Shown: positions 1 to 6,556, counted from the first letter of the stretch. The stretch is DNA of 8,625 nucleotides from Pseudomonadota bacterium (GCA_023433985.1 JAEYTN010000366.1:1-8625); one strand, 5' to 3'. The notes: a model not told the origin generated them from the sequence alone. Program-made: numbers and translations.

Positions 1-38
1 CAGAGGAAGAGGACGTTGTATGTGCGGTCAGCAGGCAT
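1..38 (-). CDS. arsC: Arsenate reductase ArsC (low-molecular-weight phosphatase type), N-terminal 12 codons only, runs off the left edge
   Basis: Reading the minus strand from the ATG at 38-36 gives MPADRTYNVLFL followed by TG, the first two bases of a Cys or Trp codon. A YNVLFLC opening is characteristic of the thioredoxin-coupled arsenate reductases built on the low-molecular-weight tyrosine phosphatase fold, in which the next residues form the catalytic P-loop (outside this window). A strong Shine-Dalgarno, GGAGGG on the minus strand (44-49), lies 5 nt before the ATG. The gene overlaps the end of arsR copy 1 by 11 nt, so the two are almost certainly co-transcribed and translationally coupled. 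Its likely job is reduction of arsenate to arsenite in the cytoplasm. Only the first dozen residues are visible, so the family call rests on a short motif plus the arsenic context. Confidence 0.72.
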   Translation of the reverse strand, partial: MPADRTYNVLFL

Positions 39-387
39 TCTTTCCCTCCGAGGGGGTGCAGCACGCGGTAAATTCGGCGACGAGCGGCTCGCAGAGTTCG
101 GGCCGGCCGCCGCAGCAGTCGCTGACGAGGAAACTGGCGAGCTCACGCACCTTGTCGAGTTCAGCCCGGTATATGATCGAGCGGCTGTGCCGTTCCGAGC
201 TGATGAGGCCGGCTCGCGACAGCACCGCAAGATGCGACGACATGGTGTTCTGCGGCACATCGAGCAGACGAGCCACTTCGCCGGCCGGAAGGCCACGCGG
301 CTCGTGCCGGATGATCAGCCGGAACGCGTCGAGACGGGTCGGCTGCGACAGGGCGGCAAAGGCCTCGATGGCAGATGTTGATTCCAT
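28..387 (-). CDS. arsR: ArsR/SmtB-family repressor, copy 1, with cysteine-rich C terminus
   Basis: A 119-residue winged-helix repressor. The dimerisation/DNA-binding core begins at FAALSQPTRLDAFRLI (residues 10-25), and the recognition helix is in the VPQNTMSSHLAVLSRAGLI stretch (about 44-62). The classical ELCVCDL metal site of plasmid R773 ArsR is absent. Instead, cysteines sit late in the protein: C91, C92 and C99, then C109, C110 and C119. The CC-x6-C group resembles the C-terminal As(III) site known from Acidithiobacillus ferrooxidans ArsR (C95, C96, C102). It therefore probably represses its own operon and releases DNA on binding As(III) or Sb(III). It is transcribed divergently from the second arsR and overlaps the following arsC start by 11 nt. 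There is no obvious Shine-Dalgarno directly before the ATG at 387. The assignment as an ArsR-family repressor is firm; the inducer is inferred. Confidence 0.92.
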   Translation of the reverse strand: MESTSAIEAFAALSQPTRLDAFRLIIRHEPRGLPAGEVARLLDVPQNTMSSHLAVLSRAGLISSERHSRSIIYRAELDKVRELASFLVSDCCGGRPELCEPLVAEFTACCTPSEGKNAC

Positions 388-397
388 GAATCGAGGA

Positions 398-407
398 ATA
401 TCGATAT
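398..407. promoter_or_regulatory. Perfect 10-bp palindrome, candidate ArsR operator
   Basis: ATATCGATAT lies 10 bp upstream of the arsR copy 1 start codon, in the 117-bp divergent space between the two arsR genes. On the minus strand it overlaps a plausible -10 (TATCGA, plus positions 401-406) placed 16 bp after a -35-like TTCACT (plus 423-428). A small AT-rich palindrome over the -10 is where an autorepressing ArsR would bind. Seen: the palindrome and its position. Inferred: its role. Confidence 0.5.
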
Positions 408-469
408 GATGGCCTTCCGTCCAGTGAACCTTTTATGACAGCGGTCCTTCCACGATTGTCGAAATACGA

Positions 470-500
470 TTGACACGCCACTCCACCGCTGCCATCTTAT
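470..500 (+). promoter_or_regulatory. Promoter of arsR copy 2 operon, possibly giving a leaderless mRNA
   Basis: A consensus -35 TTGACA at 470-475 is followed 18-19 bp later by ATCTTA/TCTTAT (494-500) as a -10. Transcription would then begin at about 505-507, which is the ATG of arsR copy 2. No Shine-Dalgarno precedes that ATG, which agrees with a leaderless start. The hexamer CGATTG occurs twice just before and into the -35 (453-458 and 467-472) and may be part of a repressor site. Confidence 0.55.
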
Positions 501-504
501 TTCC

Positions 505-828
505 ATGAACATCGAAGCAGCAGCATCTCAACTTGAAGCCTTGGGTAACGCGACGCGCCTCGGCATCTACCGGGCACTGGTTCGGGCAGGCGGCAACGGC
601 CTGCCGGTCGGCAAGCTCCAGCTCAAGCTGGACATCCCCTCCTCTACCCTGTCGCATCATCTCAAGAAGCTCATCGAGGTCAATCTCGTGAGCCAGGAGC
701 GGCAGGCGACGACGTTGATCTGCCGCGCCAACTACGCCAGCATGAATGGCCTGATCGACTATCTCGCCGACGAATGCTGCGCCGACAGCGCCGACTGCGC
801 CACCGAGAACGAGGAAGCCGCCGCTTGA
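505..828 (+). CDS. arsR: ArsR/SmtB-family repressor, copy 2, AfArsR-like CC-x5-C metalloid site
   Basis: A 107-residue ArsR-family winged-helix repressor. The core starts QLEALGNATRLGIYRAL (residues 9-25), and the recognition helix is in IPSSTLSHHLKKLIEVNLV (44-62). Near the C terminus it has C91, C92 and C98, exactly the CC-x5-C spacing of the trivalent arsenic site of A. ferrooxidans ArsR; a further Cys is at 73. It leads the plus-strand operon: the flavoprotein start lies 50 nt downstream and the MFS gene follows directly. It is the divergent partner of arsR copy 1; the two proteins share the position of the CC pair but are otherwise clearly different, so they are not a recent duplication. 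It likely controls the flavoprotein-MFS genes in response to As(III), Sb(III) or a methylated or aromatic trivalent arsenical. Confidence 0.92.
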   Translation: MNIEAAASQLEALGNATRLGIYRALVRAGGNGLPVGKLQLKLDIPSSTLSHHLKKLIEVNLVSQERQATTLICRANYASMNGLIDYLADECCADSADCATENEEAAA

Positions 829-863
829 GCGGCTTTCATCTTCTCTAGAAATTCGAACATTCC

Positions 864-870
864 AGAAGGA
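864..870 (+). promoter_or_regulatory. Ribosome binding site that decides the flavoprotein start
   Basis: AGAAGGA lies 8 nt before the ATG at 879. An in-frame upstream ATG at 870 overlaps this site and therefore cannot use it, so 879 is the better start. Confidence 0.7.
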
Positions 871-878
871 TGGAAATC

Positions 879-2288
879 ATGACCGACGAGTCCCTGCCCA
901 TCGCCGTCATCGGTGCCGGTCCGGTCGGCCTCGCGGCGGCAGCGCAGATCATCTCCCATGGCCTGACCCCGGTGGTCTTCGAACGGGGTGCAGGCGTGGG
1001 CGCCTCGGTGCGCGAATGGTCCCATGTCCGGGTGTTCTCGCCCTGGCAGTACAATGTCGATACGGCCGCGCGTTCCCTGCTCGAGGCAGCAGGCTGGGAC
1101 GCTCCCGAAGAAACCGAACTCCCGACGGGCGCCGAGATCGTGGAGCGCTACCTGCAGCCGCTGGCTGACCTGCCCGAGATTGCGCCGCACCTCCACCTTG
1201 GCGCCACGGTGACGTCGATCACCCGCAAGGGCCTCGACAAGGTGGCCAATTCCGGTCGCGCCAAGGCGCCGTTCGAAATCCGCTGGACCGGCACCGACGG
1301 CACCGAACAGGCAACCCTCGCCAGCGCAGTCATCGACGCCTCCGGCACGTGGACCCAGCCCAACCCGATGGGCATCGACGGCTTGCCAGTTCGCGGCGAG
1401 CGTTCTGTTGCCGACCGGATCGCCTACGGCATTCCCGACGTGGTTGGCGCGGCACGGGAGACGTATGCCGGCAAGACGACGCTGGTAGTCGGCAGCGGCC
1501 ACTCGGCCATCAACGCGGCGCTGGCCTTGCTGCAGCTGCAGGATGTCGAGCCTGGCACCAAAATTCTCTGGGCGCTCCGCCGCAACCGTATTGAGAAACT
1601 TCTCGGCGGCGGCCTCAACGATCAGTTGCCCGAGCGCGGCGCTCTTGGACTGGCGGCGAAGGAGGCCATCGACGCCGGTCGGCTACAAATCCTGGCGCCC
1701 TTCGCGGCAACCCGGCTGTCCCCAACGGAGACCGGCGTCGCGATCATGGGAACGCTTGGGGCAACGCCGATGACGCTCATGGTCGACCGCATCATCGTTG
1801 CCACTGGCTTCCGTCCGAACCTGGCGATGCTCTCCGAACTCCGGGTTGCGATTGATCCAGCGACGGAGGCCCCGCCGGCACTGTCGCCGCTCATCGACCC
1901 GAACTTCCATTCCTGCGGCACCGTCCCGCCTCACGGTGTGGACGAACTGACCCAGCCGGAGGCAGGCTTCTACATCGTCGGATCGAAGTCCTACGGCAGG
2001 GCGCCGACCTTCCTGATGGCCACCGGCTATGAACAGGTCCGCTCGGTGGTGACCGAGCTTGCCGGCGATCCCATCGCGGCTCGTCAGGTGCAGCTGGTAC
2101 TGCCGGAGACGGGGGTGTGCAGCACATCATCTGTGGTCGGTGAGGCTTCGAGCTGCTGCGGCGGCCCGGCTGCCGTCAGCACCTCCTGTTGCGTGGCTGA
2201 CGAGGTCGCGAAAGCCGAGGGTGAGGCGGGCTGCGGGTGCGGGTCATCGACAGCGCAGCCGGTGGTGGAAATCTCCGAGCCCGCATGA
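879..2288 (+). CDS. FAD/NAD(P)H-dependent flavoprotein monooxygenase of arsenic operons (ArsO/ArsV-like) with cysteine-rich tail
   Basis: A 469-residue soluble flavoenzyme. It opens with an FAD-binding Rossmann motif, GAGPVG (12-17) with the acidic strand end VVFERG (32-37). ASGTW (154-158) follows, then the NADPH-type motif VVGSGHSA (203-210) and ATGFRPN (308-314), the order of flavin-containing monooxygenases and related oxidoreductases. The last 60 residues hold seven cysteines (414, 426, 427, 437, 438, 452, 454) in CC and CGC clusters, absent from ordinary family members and suited to binding trivalent metalloids. It sits between an arsenic-type arsR and an MFS exporter and overlaps the latter by ATGA. 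Known relatives in arsenic islands (ArsO, ArsV) use NADPH and oxygen to oxidise trivalent organoarsenicals or antimonite to less toxic pentavalent forms. That substrate assignment is inference. Family confidence is high, exact activity moderate. Confidence 0.85.
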   Translation: MTDESLPIAVIGAGPVGLAAAAQIISHGLTPVVFERGAGVGASVREWSHVRVFSPWQYNVDTAARSLLEAAGWDAPEETELPTGAEIVERYLQPLADLPEIAPHLHLGATVTSITRKGLDKVANSGRAKAPFEIRWTGTDGTEQATLASAVIDASGTWTQPNPMGIDGLPVRGERSVADRIAYGIPDVVGAARETYAGKTTLVVGSGHSAINAALALLQLQDVEPGTKILWALRRNRIEKLLGGGLNDQLPERGALGLAAKEAIDAGRLQILAPFAATRLSPTETGVAIMGTLGATPMTLMVDRIIVATGFRPNLAMLSELRVAIDPATEAPPALSPLIDPNFHSCGTVPPHGVDELTQPEAGFYIVGSKSYGRAPTFLMATGYEQVRSVVTELAGDPIAARQVQLVLPETGVCSTSSVVGEASSCCGGPAAVSTSCCVADEVAKAEGEAGCGCGSSTAQPVVEISEPA

Positions 2289-3508
2289 CGGACGCGGTTG
2301 TAGCTGAGCCGGTGAAAGGCAGCAGCGGCTTCATCACCGGGCTCGGCATTGCCCAAATCTGCAGCTGGGGATCGCTTTACTACTCGTTCCCCTTGATCGC
2401 CGCCGCGATGGAGGCCGACCTCGGCTGGTCCAAGACCGACCTCTATCTAGGCGCCACCATCGGCATTCTGCTGTCTGCCCTGGCGGCCGTACCGGTTGGG
2501 GCCGCAATCGACCGGGGCTTCGGCCGTTGGGTCATGGCGGGGGCCTCGATCGTGGCGGGTCTCCTGCTGGTGGCGTGGAGCTTCGTCGAAAACCTCGCCG
2601 CCTTCTACCTGGCAATCGGCGGTATCGGCGCCCTGCAGGCCGCGACGCTCTACGAACCTGCATTCGCCGTGATCGCCCGCCGATCGGGCCCGGCTAACGC
2701 GCGGAATGGCATCACCGCACTGACGCTCTGGGGCGGCTTTGCCTCGACAGTCTTCGTGCCGCTGATCCAATTGCTGCTCGACCACCTTGGCTGGCGGGAG
2801 ACGCTGATGGTGCTTGGCGGCATCAACATCGTACTCTGCGGCGCCCTCTATCTGCTCGTCATCGACCCCGGCAAGGACGCGCCCGCGCGACCCGCGACCG
2901 AGCACAGCCACAAGGAAGACCAACCGCTTCGGCTGGCTTTGGCCAGCCCGGTATTCTGGGGCCTCGCGGCGACGTTCACGGCCTACACAGCCACCTTCGC
3001 GACCTTCGTCTTCCACTTCTACCCGATGCTGCTGGAGCGTGGTTTCAACGCCGCTGGCGTTGTCGCAGCCATGGCCGTCATAGGCCCCGCCCAGGTCGCA
3101 GGACGGCTGGCAGTGCATATGTTCGCCGGCGGAGCGTCCGGAAGGCGCATCGGCTCGATCACCGTTGCCGTCTTCCCCATCGCCATGGCGATCCTCTACC
3201 TAGCACCGCCAGAGTTCTGGATTGTGGCCCTCGTCGCGCTTCTCTACGGCGCCGCCAACGGCATCATGACCATCGCAAGAGGTGTGGTCGTGCCCGAAAT
3301 GGTCTCCCGGCAGGCCTACGGCGCCATCAACGGCGCCCTCGCCGTTCCCATGGTCTTGGCCAAGGCCGGCGCTCCCCTTGCCGCCGCGTGGCTCTGGACC
3401 ATCAGCGGCGGCTACTCAGCCGTGCTGATTGCCCTCATTGGATCGTCGCTACTCATGGTCGGCGCCTTTTGGTGGACCGCATCACGGAGCCGCCGCAGGG
3501 CCGGGTGA
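2285..3508 (+). CDS. Major facilitator superfamily exporter, probable arsenical/antimonial efflux (ArsK-like)
   Basis: A 407-residue inner-membrane transporter with about 12 hydrophobic segments. A motif-A-like GAAIDRGFGR lies in the loop after the second segment (72-81). A charged cytoplasmic loop rich in His/Lys/Glu (about 195-215) separates the two halves. The ATG at 2285 overlaps the flavoprotein stop in ATGA, so it is translationally coupled; an earlier in-frame ATG at 2237 would overlap the previous gene by 52 nt and is unlikely. Its position behind an arsR and an arsenic-type flavoprotein suggests it exports a trivalent or oxidised arsenical. MFS proteins of arsenic loci include ArsK (trivalent arsenicals, antimonite) and ArsJ (1-arseno-3-phosphoglycerate). 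No gapdh-like partner gene is present, which argues against ArsJ. Substrate is inferred only from context. Confidence 0.85.
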   Translation: MTDAVVAEPVKGSSGFITGLGIAQICSWGSLYYSFPLIAAAMEADLGWSKTDLYLGATIGILLSALAAVPVGAAIDRGFGRWVMAGASIVAGLLLVAWSFVENLAAFYLAIGGIGALQAATLYEPAFAVIARRSGPANARNGITALTLWGGFASTVFVPLIQLLLDHLGWRETLMVLGGINIVLCGALYLLVIDPGKDAPARPATEHSHKEDQPLRLALASPVFWGLAATFTAYTATFATFVFHFYPMLLERGFNAAGVVAAMAVIGPAQVAGRLAVHMFAGGASGRRIGSITVAVFPIAMAILYLAPPEFWIVALVALLYGAANGIMTIARGVVVPEMVSRQAYGAINGALAVPMVLAKAGAPLAAAWLWTISGGYSAVLIALIGSSLLMVGAFWWTASRSRRRAG

Positions 3509-3576
3509 CCGCCTTGGGCAACAAGCTGCCGTTCGTCGGTGGCGGGTTCGCATCACAAGCGGACGCTGGCTAGCTG

Positions 3577-4368
3577 CTACTTGACGAACGTCGTCACAGT
3601 TTGGACGGCCATGTAGAGCGCAACGGCCACGATCATTCCCGCAAAGGCGGTGTTGAGGAGGCCCTTCCTGATGGCCAGCAGGTCGGCGACGCGCGCCCCC
3701 ACGAGCCCTCCAACTGCGCCGCCGCCGATGAACACGGCGGCCAGCGGCCAGTCGACCAGGCCGGAAAAGGCATAACTCAGGGCGGTGGTCAGCCCGAAGG
3801 CGGTGACGGCCACCAGCGATGAGCCGATGGCATTGAGGATGGGCATGCCGGTCGAGGCGACGAGGCCGGGGACGATGAGGAAGCCGCCGCCAATTCCGAA
3901 AAAGCCGGAGAACGCGCCGGTGAGGCCGCCATAAGCAATCACCTTCGGCGCTTTTTCCCGATTGCAGGTCGCGCTCGGGATCCCCGGATTGCCGCGCCCG
4001 CGGAACATCAGCACCCCGACGACGAGCATCAGCAGGGCGAACAGAAACAGCAGCTTGTCGCCGTCCATGGCCTTGCCCAGCGTCGAACCGAGGAATGCCC
4101 CGGCTATGCCGGCGGCGGTGTACATGAGGGCGCAGCGCCAGATGACGTTGCCCCTGCGGGCGTGGGTGATGAGGTTGGCGGCGGCGTTGGCCGCCACCGC
4201 GAAGGCGCTCGTCCCGATCGCCACATGCGCCACCGGAACCCCCACCACATAGACCATCAGCGGCACGGCTAGGATGGAGCCGCCGCCACCGAAGAGGCCG
4301 AGCGTGAAGCCTACGAGGCTGCCCGACAGGGCGCCGAGCAGGTATTGCAGGGGTTCGAGCAGCATCAT
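3577..4368 (-). CDS. TauE/SafE-family membrane permease (sulfite/organosulfur exporter)
   Basis: A 263-residue integral membrane protein with two homologous halves, each carrying the family signature: LFGGGGSILAVPLMVYVVGVP-like at 25-45 and FFGIGGGFLIVPGLVASTGMP-like at 156-176. About eight transmembrane segments are expected. It is the last gene of the sulfur operon, starting 5 nt after the stop of the DUF442 gene. TauE/SafE proteins move sulfite, sulfoacetate or other sulfur anions across the inner membrane. Here the likely cargo is sulfite made by the persulfide dioxygenase upstream. A second ATG directly follows the first (4365), so the start is uncertain by one codon. It converges with the MFS gene across a 68-bp space in which no clear terminator is visible. 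Confidence 0.9.
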   Translation of the reverse strand: MMLLEPLQYLLGALSGSLVGFTLGLFGGGGSILAVPLMVYVVGVPVAHVAIGTSAFAVAANAAANLITHARRGNVIWRCALMYTAAGIAGAFLGSTLGKAMDGDKLLFLFALLMLVVGVLMFRGRGNPGIPSATCNREKAPKVIAYGGLTGAFSGFFGIGGGFLIVPGLVASTGMPILNAIGSSLVAVTAFGLTTALSYAFSGLVDWPLAAVFIGGGAVGGLVGARVADLLAIRKGLLNTAFAGMIVAVALYMAVQTVTTFVK

Positions 4369-4373
4369 CTCAC

Positions 4374-4697
4374 TCAGCGCGTGGCAGCGTAGAGGCTGCC
4401 GGCGCGGCCGCCGGAGCGGCAGTATCCGAGCAGCGGGCCGTCAGTTTCGGCCTTGGCCTGCTCGAAGCGGATGAGCTGACCTTCGGTGAGCGGGCCCGAG
4501 ACCGGGATATGGAAGGCCTTCAGCCCCGCCCTCTCGGCCGCCGCCGCGACGGAAGCGAAGCTCGGCTGGCCCGGATCCTCGTTGTCGGGACGGGCGCAAA
4601 CGATGCCCTTGTAGCCGGCCGCGGCGATCGACTGGATGTCCTCGGGCTGGATCTGCGGGCTCTGGGCGAAACGGTCATCGACCTTGTTGATCGTCAT
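4374..4697 (-). CDS. DUF442/TIGR01244 sulfurtransferase (phosphatase-like fold), stand-alone Blh N-terminal domain
   Basis: A 107-residue cytoplasmic protein of the beta-lactamase-hydrolase-like phosphatase/sulfurtransferase family. The active-site loop reads GYCRSGGRAGSLYA (91-104), with catalytic C93 and R98; another Cys is at 34. In Blh proteins of Agrobacterium and Xylella this domain is fused ahead of a metallo-beta-lactamase persulfide dioxygenase and acts as a rhodanese-like sulfurtransferase between thiosulfate or persulfide and glutathione. Here it is a separate gene, placed 9 nt after the dioxygenase stop and 5 nt before the TauE gene. The Shine-Dalgarno is weak (AAGTGAG), suggesting translation coupled to the gene before it. 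The length matches the single domain, so it is not a truncation. Confidence 0.88.
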   Translation of the reverse strand: MTINKVDDRFAQSPQIQPEDIQSIAAAGYKGIVCARPDNEDPGQPSFASVAAAAERAGLKAFHIPVSGPLTEGQLIRFEQAKAETDGPLLGYCRSGGRAGSLYAATR

Positions 4698-4706
4698 AGT
4701 GGTTAC

Positions 4707-5609
4707 TCACTTCAGTCCGTTGATGGGTACCTTGAGGTAGGTGTTGCCGTCGTCTTCTGGCGGCGGCAGCTGGCCGGCCCGCATGTTCACCTGCAGCGAC
4801 GGGATGATGAGCCGGGGCATGGAGAGGGTCGCGTCGCGCGCCTCGCGCATGCGGACGAACGCGTCCTCGGACGTGCCGCTGCCGACATGGATGTTGTGCT
4901 CGCGCTGCTCGGCCACCGTGGTTTCCCACTGGATGTCGCGGCCGTTGGGGCCGTAGTCGTGGCACATGAACAGGCGCATCTCGCCGGGCAGACCGAGCAG
5001 GCGCTGGATCGAACGATAGAGCGTGCGGGCGTCACCGCCGGGGAAATCGGCGCGGGCCGAGCCGCCATCGGGCATGAACAGCGTATCGCCCACGAATGCG
5101 GCGTTGCCGATGACATGCACCATGTCGGCCGGCGTGTGGCCGGGAGTGAAGAGCGTGTACGCCGTCATCGTGCCGATCCGGTAGCTGTCGCCATCGGCGA
5201 ACAGCCGGTCGAACTGCGAGCCGTCGCGCTGGAACTCGGTGCCTTCGTTGAAGATCTTGCCGATGGTGTCCTGCACCACGCGGATCTGGTCGCCGATGCC
5301 CAGCTTGCCGCCGAGCTTGCCCTGGATGTAGGGCGCCGCCGACAGGTGGTCGGCGTGGACATGGGTCTCGATCAGCCATTCGAGCGTCCAGCCATTGGCC
5401 TCGATATGCGCAATGATCCCGTCGGCGCCATCGTAGGTGATGGCGCCCGAGGCGTAGTCGAAATCCATGACGGAATCGATGACCGCGCAGGCGTCCGAGT
5501 TCGGGTCCTTGACGATGTAGCTGATGGTGTTGGTCGGCTTGTCGAAGAACGCCACGACTTCGGGTGTGACTGTCAGGTCGGGCGTGAACGGAATGGTTTG
5601 GTTGGACAA
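4707..5609 (-). CDS. Metallo-beta-lactamase-fold persulfide dioxygenase (ETHE1/Blh-type)
   Basis: A 300-residue cytoplasmic metalloprotein. The metal motif is HVHADH (83-88: H83, H85, D87, H88). Further ligands are H158 in TPGHTP, D175 in GDTLF and H217 in CHDYG. The stretch DGGSARADFPGG (181-192) is typical of persulfide dioxygenases. These mononuclear iron enzymes oxidise glutathione persulfide to sulfite and glutathione with oxygen. The start is a TTG at 5609, supported by AAAGGAGA (plus 5616-5623) 6 nt upstream; no in-frame ATG gives an equally complete protein. It lies 24 nt after the DUF6691 gene and just before the DUF442 gene, with which it makes a split version of Blh. TauE/SafE downstream would remove the sulfite. 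Assignment to the fold is certain; persulfide as substrate follows from motif and context. Confidence 0.9.
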   Translation of the reverse strand: MSNQTIPFTPDLTVTPEVVAFFDKPTNTISYIVKDPNSDACAVIDSVMDFDYASGAITYDGADGIIAHIEANGWTLEWLIETHVHADHLSAAPYIQGKLGGKLGIGDQIRVVQDTIGKIFNEGTEFQRDGSQFDRLFADGDSYRIGTMTAYTLFTPGHTPADMVHVIGNAAFVGDTLFMPDGGSARADFPGGDARTLYRSIQRLLGLPGEMRLFMCHDYGPNGRDIQWETTVAEQREHNIHVGSGTSEDAFVRMREARDATLSMPRLIIPSLQVNMRAGQLPPPEDDGNTYLKVPINGLK

Positions 5610-5615
5610 GGGAAC

Positions 5616-5623
5616 TCTCCTTT
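5616..5623 (-). promoter_or_regulatory. Strong ribosome binding site serving a TTG start
   Basis: AAAGGAGA on the minus strand, 6 nt before the TTG at 5609. It is the best Shine-Dalgarno in the sulfur operon and fixes the start of the dioxygenase gene despite the rare start codon. Confidence 0.75.
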
Positions 5624-5633
5624 CCAGAGCGGT

Positions 5634-6071
5634 TCAGGCGGCGGCCTGGCGGCGGGCGGACACAGTCCGCAGGCCGGTCGCCACGAGGATGCCGCCGATC
5701 ATTGCGGCGACGAAGATGAGGGGCGCGGCCTCGCCCGAGCCGAGCGCCGGAATGGCGCCACCCGGGCAGAAGCCGGCAATGCCCCAGCCGATGCCGAACA
5801 GCGCCGAGCCACCGACCAGCGGCAGGTCGAGCTCACGCCTCGTCGGCAGGTGAAACTGACGGCCGAGCACCGGAGCGGGCCGGCGCAGCACCAGCCCGTA
5901 GCCCACGAAGGTGATCACCAGCGCCGAGCCCATCACCAGCAGCAGGCTGGGGTCCCACGCACCGAACAGATCGAAGAAGTTCAGCACCTTGGCCGGGTTG
6001 CCCATGCCGGAAATGGCGATGCCTATGCCGAAAACGAGGCCGATGGCGGCGGCCGAAAACACACGCAGCAT
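5634..6071 (-). CDS. DUF6691 / YeeE-YedE family membrane protein, C-terminal-half type
   Basis: A 145-residue membrane protein with about four hydrophobic segments. It carries GIGWGIAGFCPGGA (93-106) with C102, the cysteine motif of the YeeE/YedE family. Full-length YeeE (TsuA) takes up thiosulfate through conserved cysteines; in many proteobacteria the protein is split into two half-size genes, as here. The ATG at 6071 shares one base with the stop of the previous gene (TGATG), so the pair is coupled and the products likely form one transporter. A TTG one codon upstream is possible but less likely. The residues FGIGIAISGMGNP (14-26) near the N terminus are also typical of this half. Role: import or export of a sulfur species such as thiosulfate, inferred from the family. 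Confidence 0.87.
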   Translation of the reverse strand: MLRVFSAAAIGLVFGIGIAISGMGNPAKVLNFFDLFGAWDPSLLLVMGSALVITFVGYGLVLRRPAPVLGRQFHLPTRRELDLPLVGGSALFGIGWGIAGFCPGGAIPALGSGEAAPLIFVAAMIGGILVATGLRTVSARRQAAA

Positions 6072-6499
6072 CAAAAGCCCCCCAGCAGGTGGCGGACGAC
6101 GAATACAGTGGCGAAGGTGGCGACCATGAAGGTGACCGTGGCGACGATGGAACGTACCGAGAGCCGCGCCATGCCGCAGACCCCGTGGCCGGAGGTGCAG
6201 CCGCCGCCGAAGGTGACGCCGACGCCGACAAGCAGGCCGCCCAGAATGATGGCCCAGTTCGGCAGTTCGGCCTGCACCGGGATCGCCGTGCCGGTCAGCA
6301 GCAGGATGGCGACGGGCGCCGCAATGGCGCCGAGCAGGAAGGCGACGCGCCAGTCCCAGTCGCCCCGGGGCAGGACGGCGCCGGCCAGGATGCCCGTCAT
6401 GCCGGCGATCCTGCCGTGAAGAGCCATCAGGGCGACGGCCGCGAGGCCGATCAGCGAGCCGCCGAGCAGCGGCTCGATGGGGGTAAATGATGTTTCCAT
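6071..6499 (-). CDS. YeeE/YedE family membrane protein (sulfur transport), N-terminal-half type
   Basis: A 142-residue inner-membrane protein with about four hydrophobic segments and the signature VTFGGGCTSGHGVCGMARLS (95-114), with C101 and C108. These cysteines line the path of sulfur anions in the YeeE/TsuA family. It is the first gene of the five-gene sulfur operon. The ATG at 6499 is preferred over an upstream in-frame start near 6562: the predicted transcription start is about 6556, the upstream 21 residues look non-coding, and an AGGA lies just before 6499 (2-nt spacing, weak). It ends in TGATG overlap with DUF6691. The same pair, with the dioxygenase and BigR, occurs in BigR regulons of other proteobacteria. 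Confidence 0.88.
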   Translation of the reverse strand: METSFTPIEPLLGGSLIGLAAVALMALHGRIAGMTGILAGAVLPRGDWDWRVAFLLGAIAAPVAILLLTGTAIPVQAELPNWAIILGGLLVGVGVTFGGGCTSGHGVCGMARLSVRSIVATVTFMVATFATVFVVRHLLGGF

Positions 6500-6556
6500 G
6501 GTCCTAATTATGTTTGGATGATGCCCCGGCCCGCGGTATGCTGGCGCTGAATTACG

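Noticed and set aside
759..1502. 247-codon minus-strand frame over the flavoprotein
   Set aside because: It overlaps the FAD motif region of the flavoprotein and has no recognisable domain; typical GC-rich shadow.
2447..3118. 223-codon minus-strand frame over the MFS gene
   Set aside because: It is antisense to the hydrophobic segments of the MFS protein, with no family features.
3509..3576. Possible intrinsic terminator between the convergent MFS and TauE genes
   Set aside because: No hairpin followed by a T-run is visible on either strand.
4509..6419. 636-codon plus-strand open frame over the sulfur operon
   Set aside because: It is antisense to four well-supported minus-strand genes with conserved active sites. 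Its composition (long Arg/Gly/Ala/His runs, no domain) is what high-GC antisense frames give.
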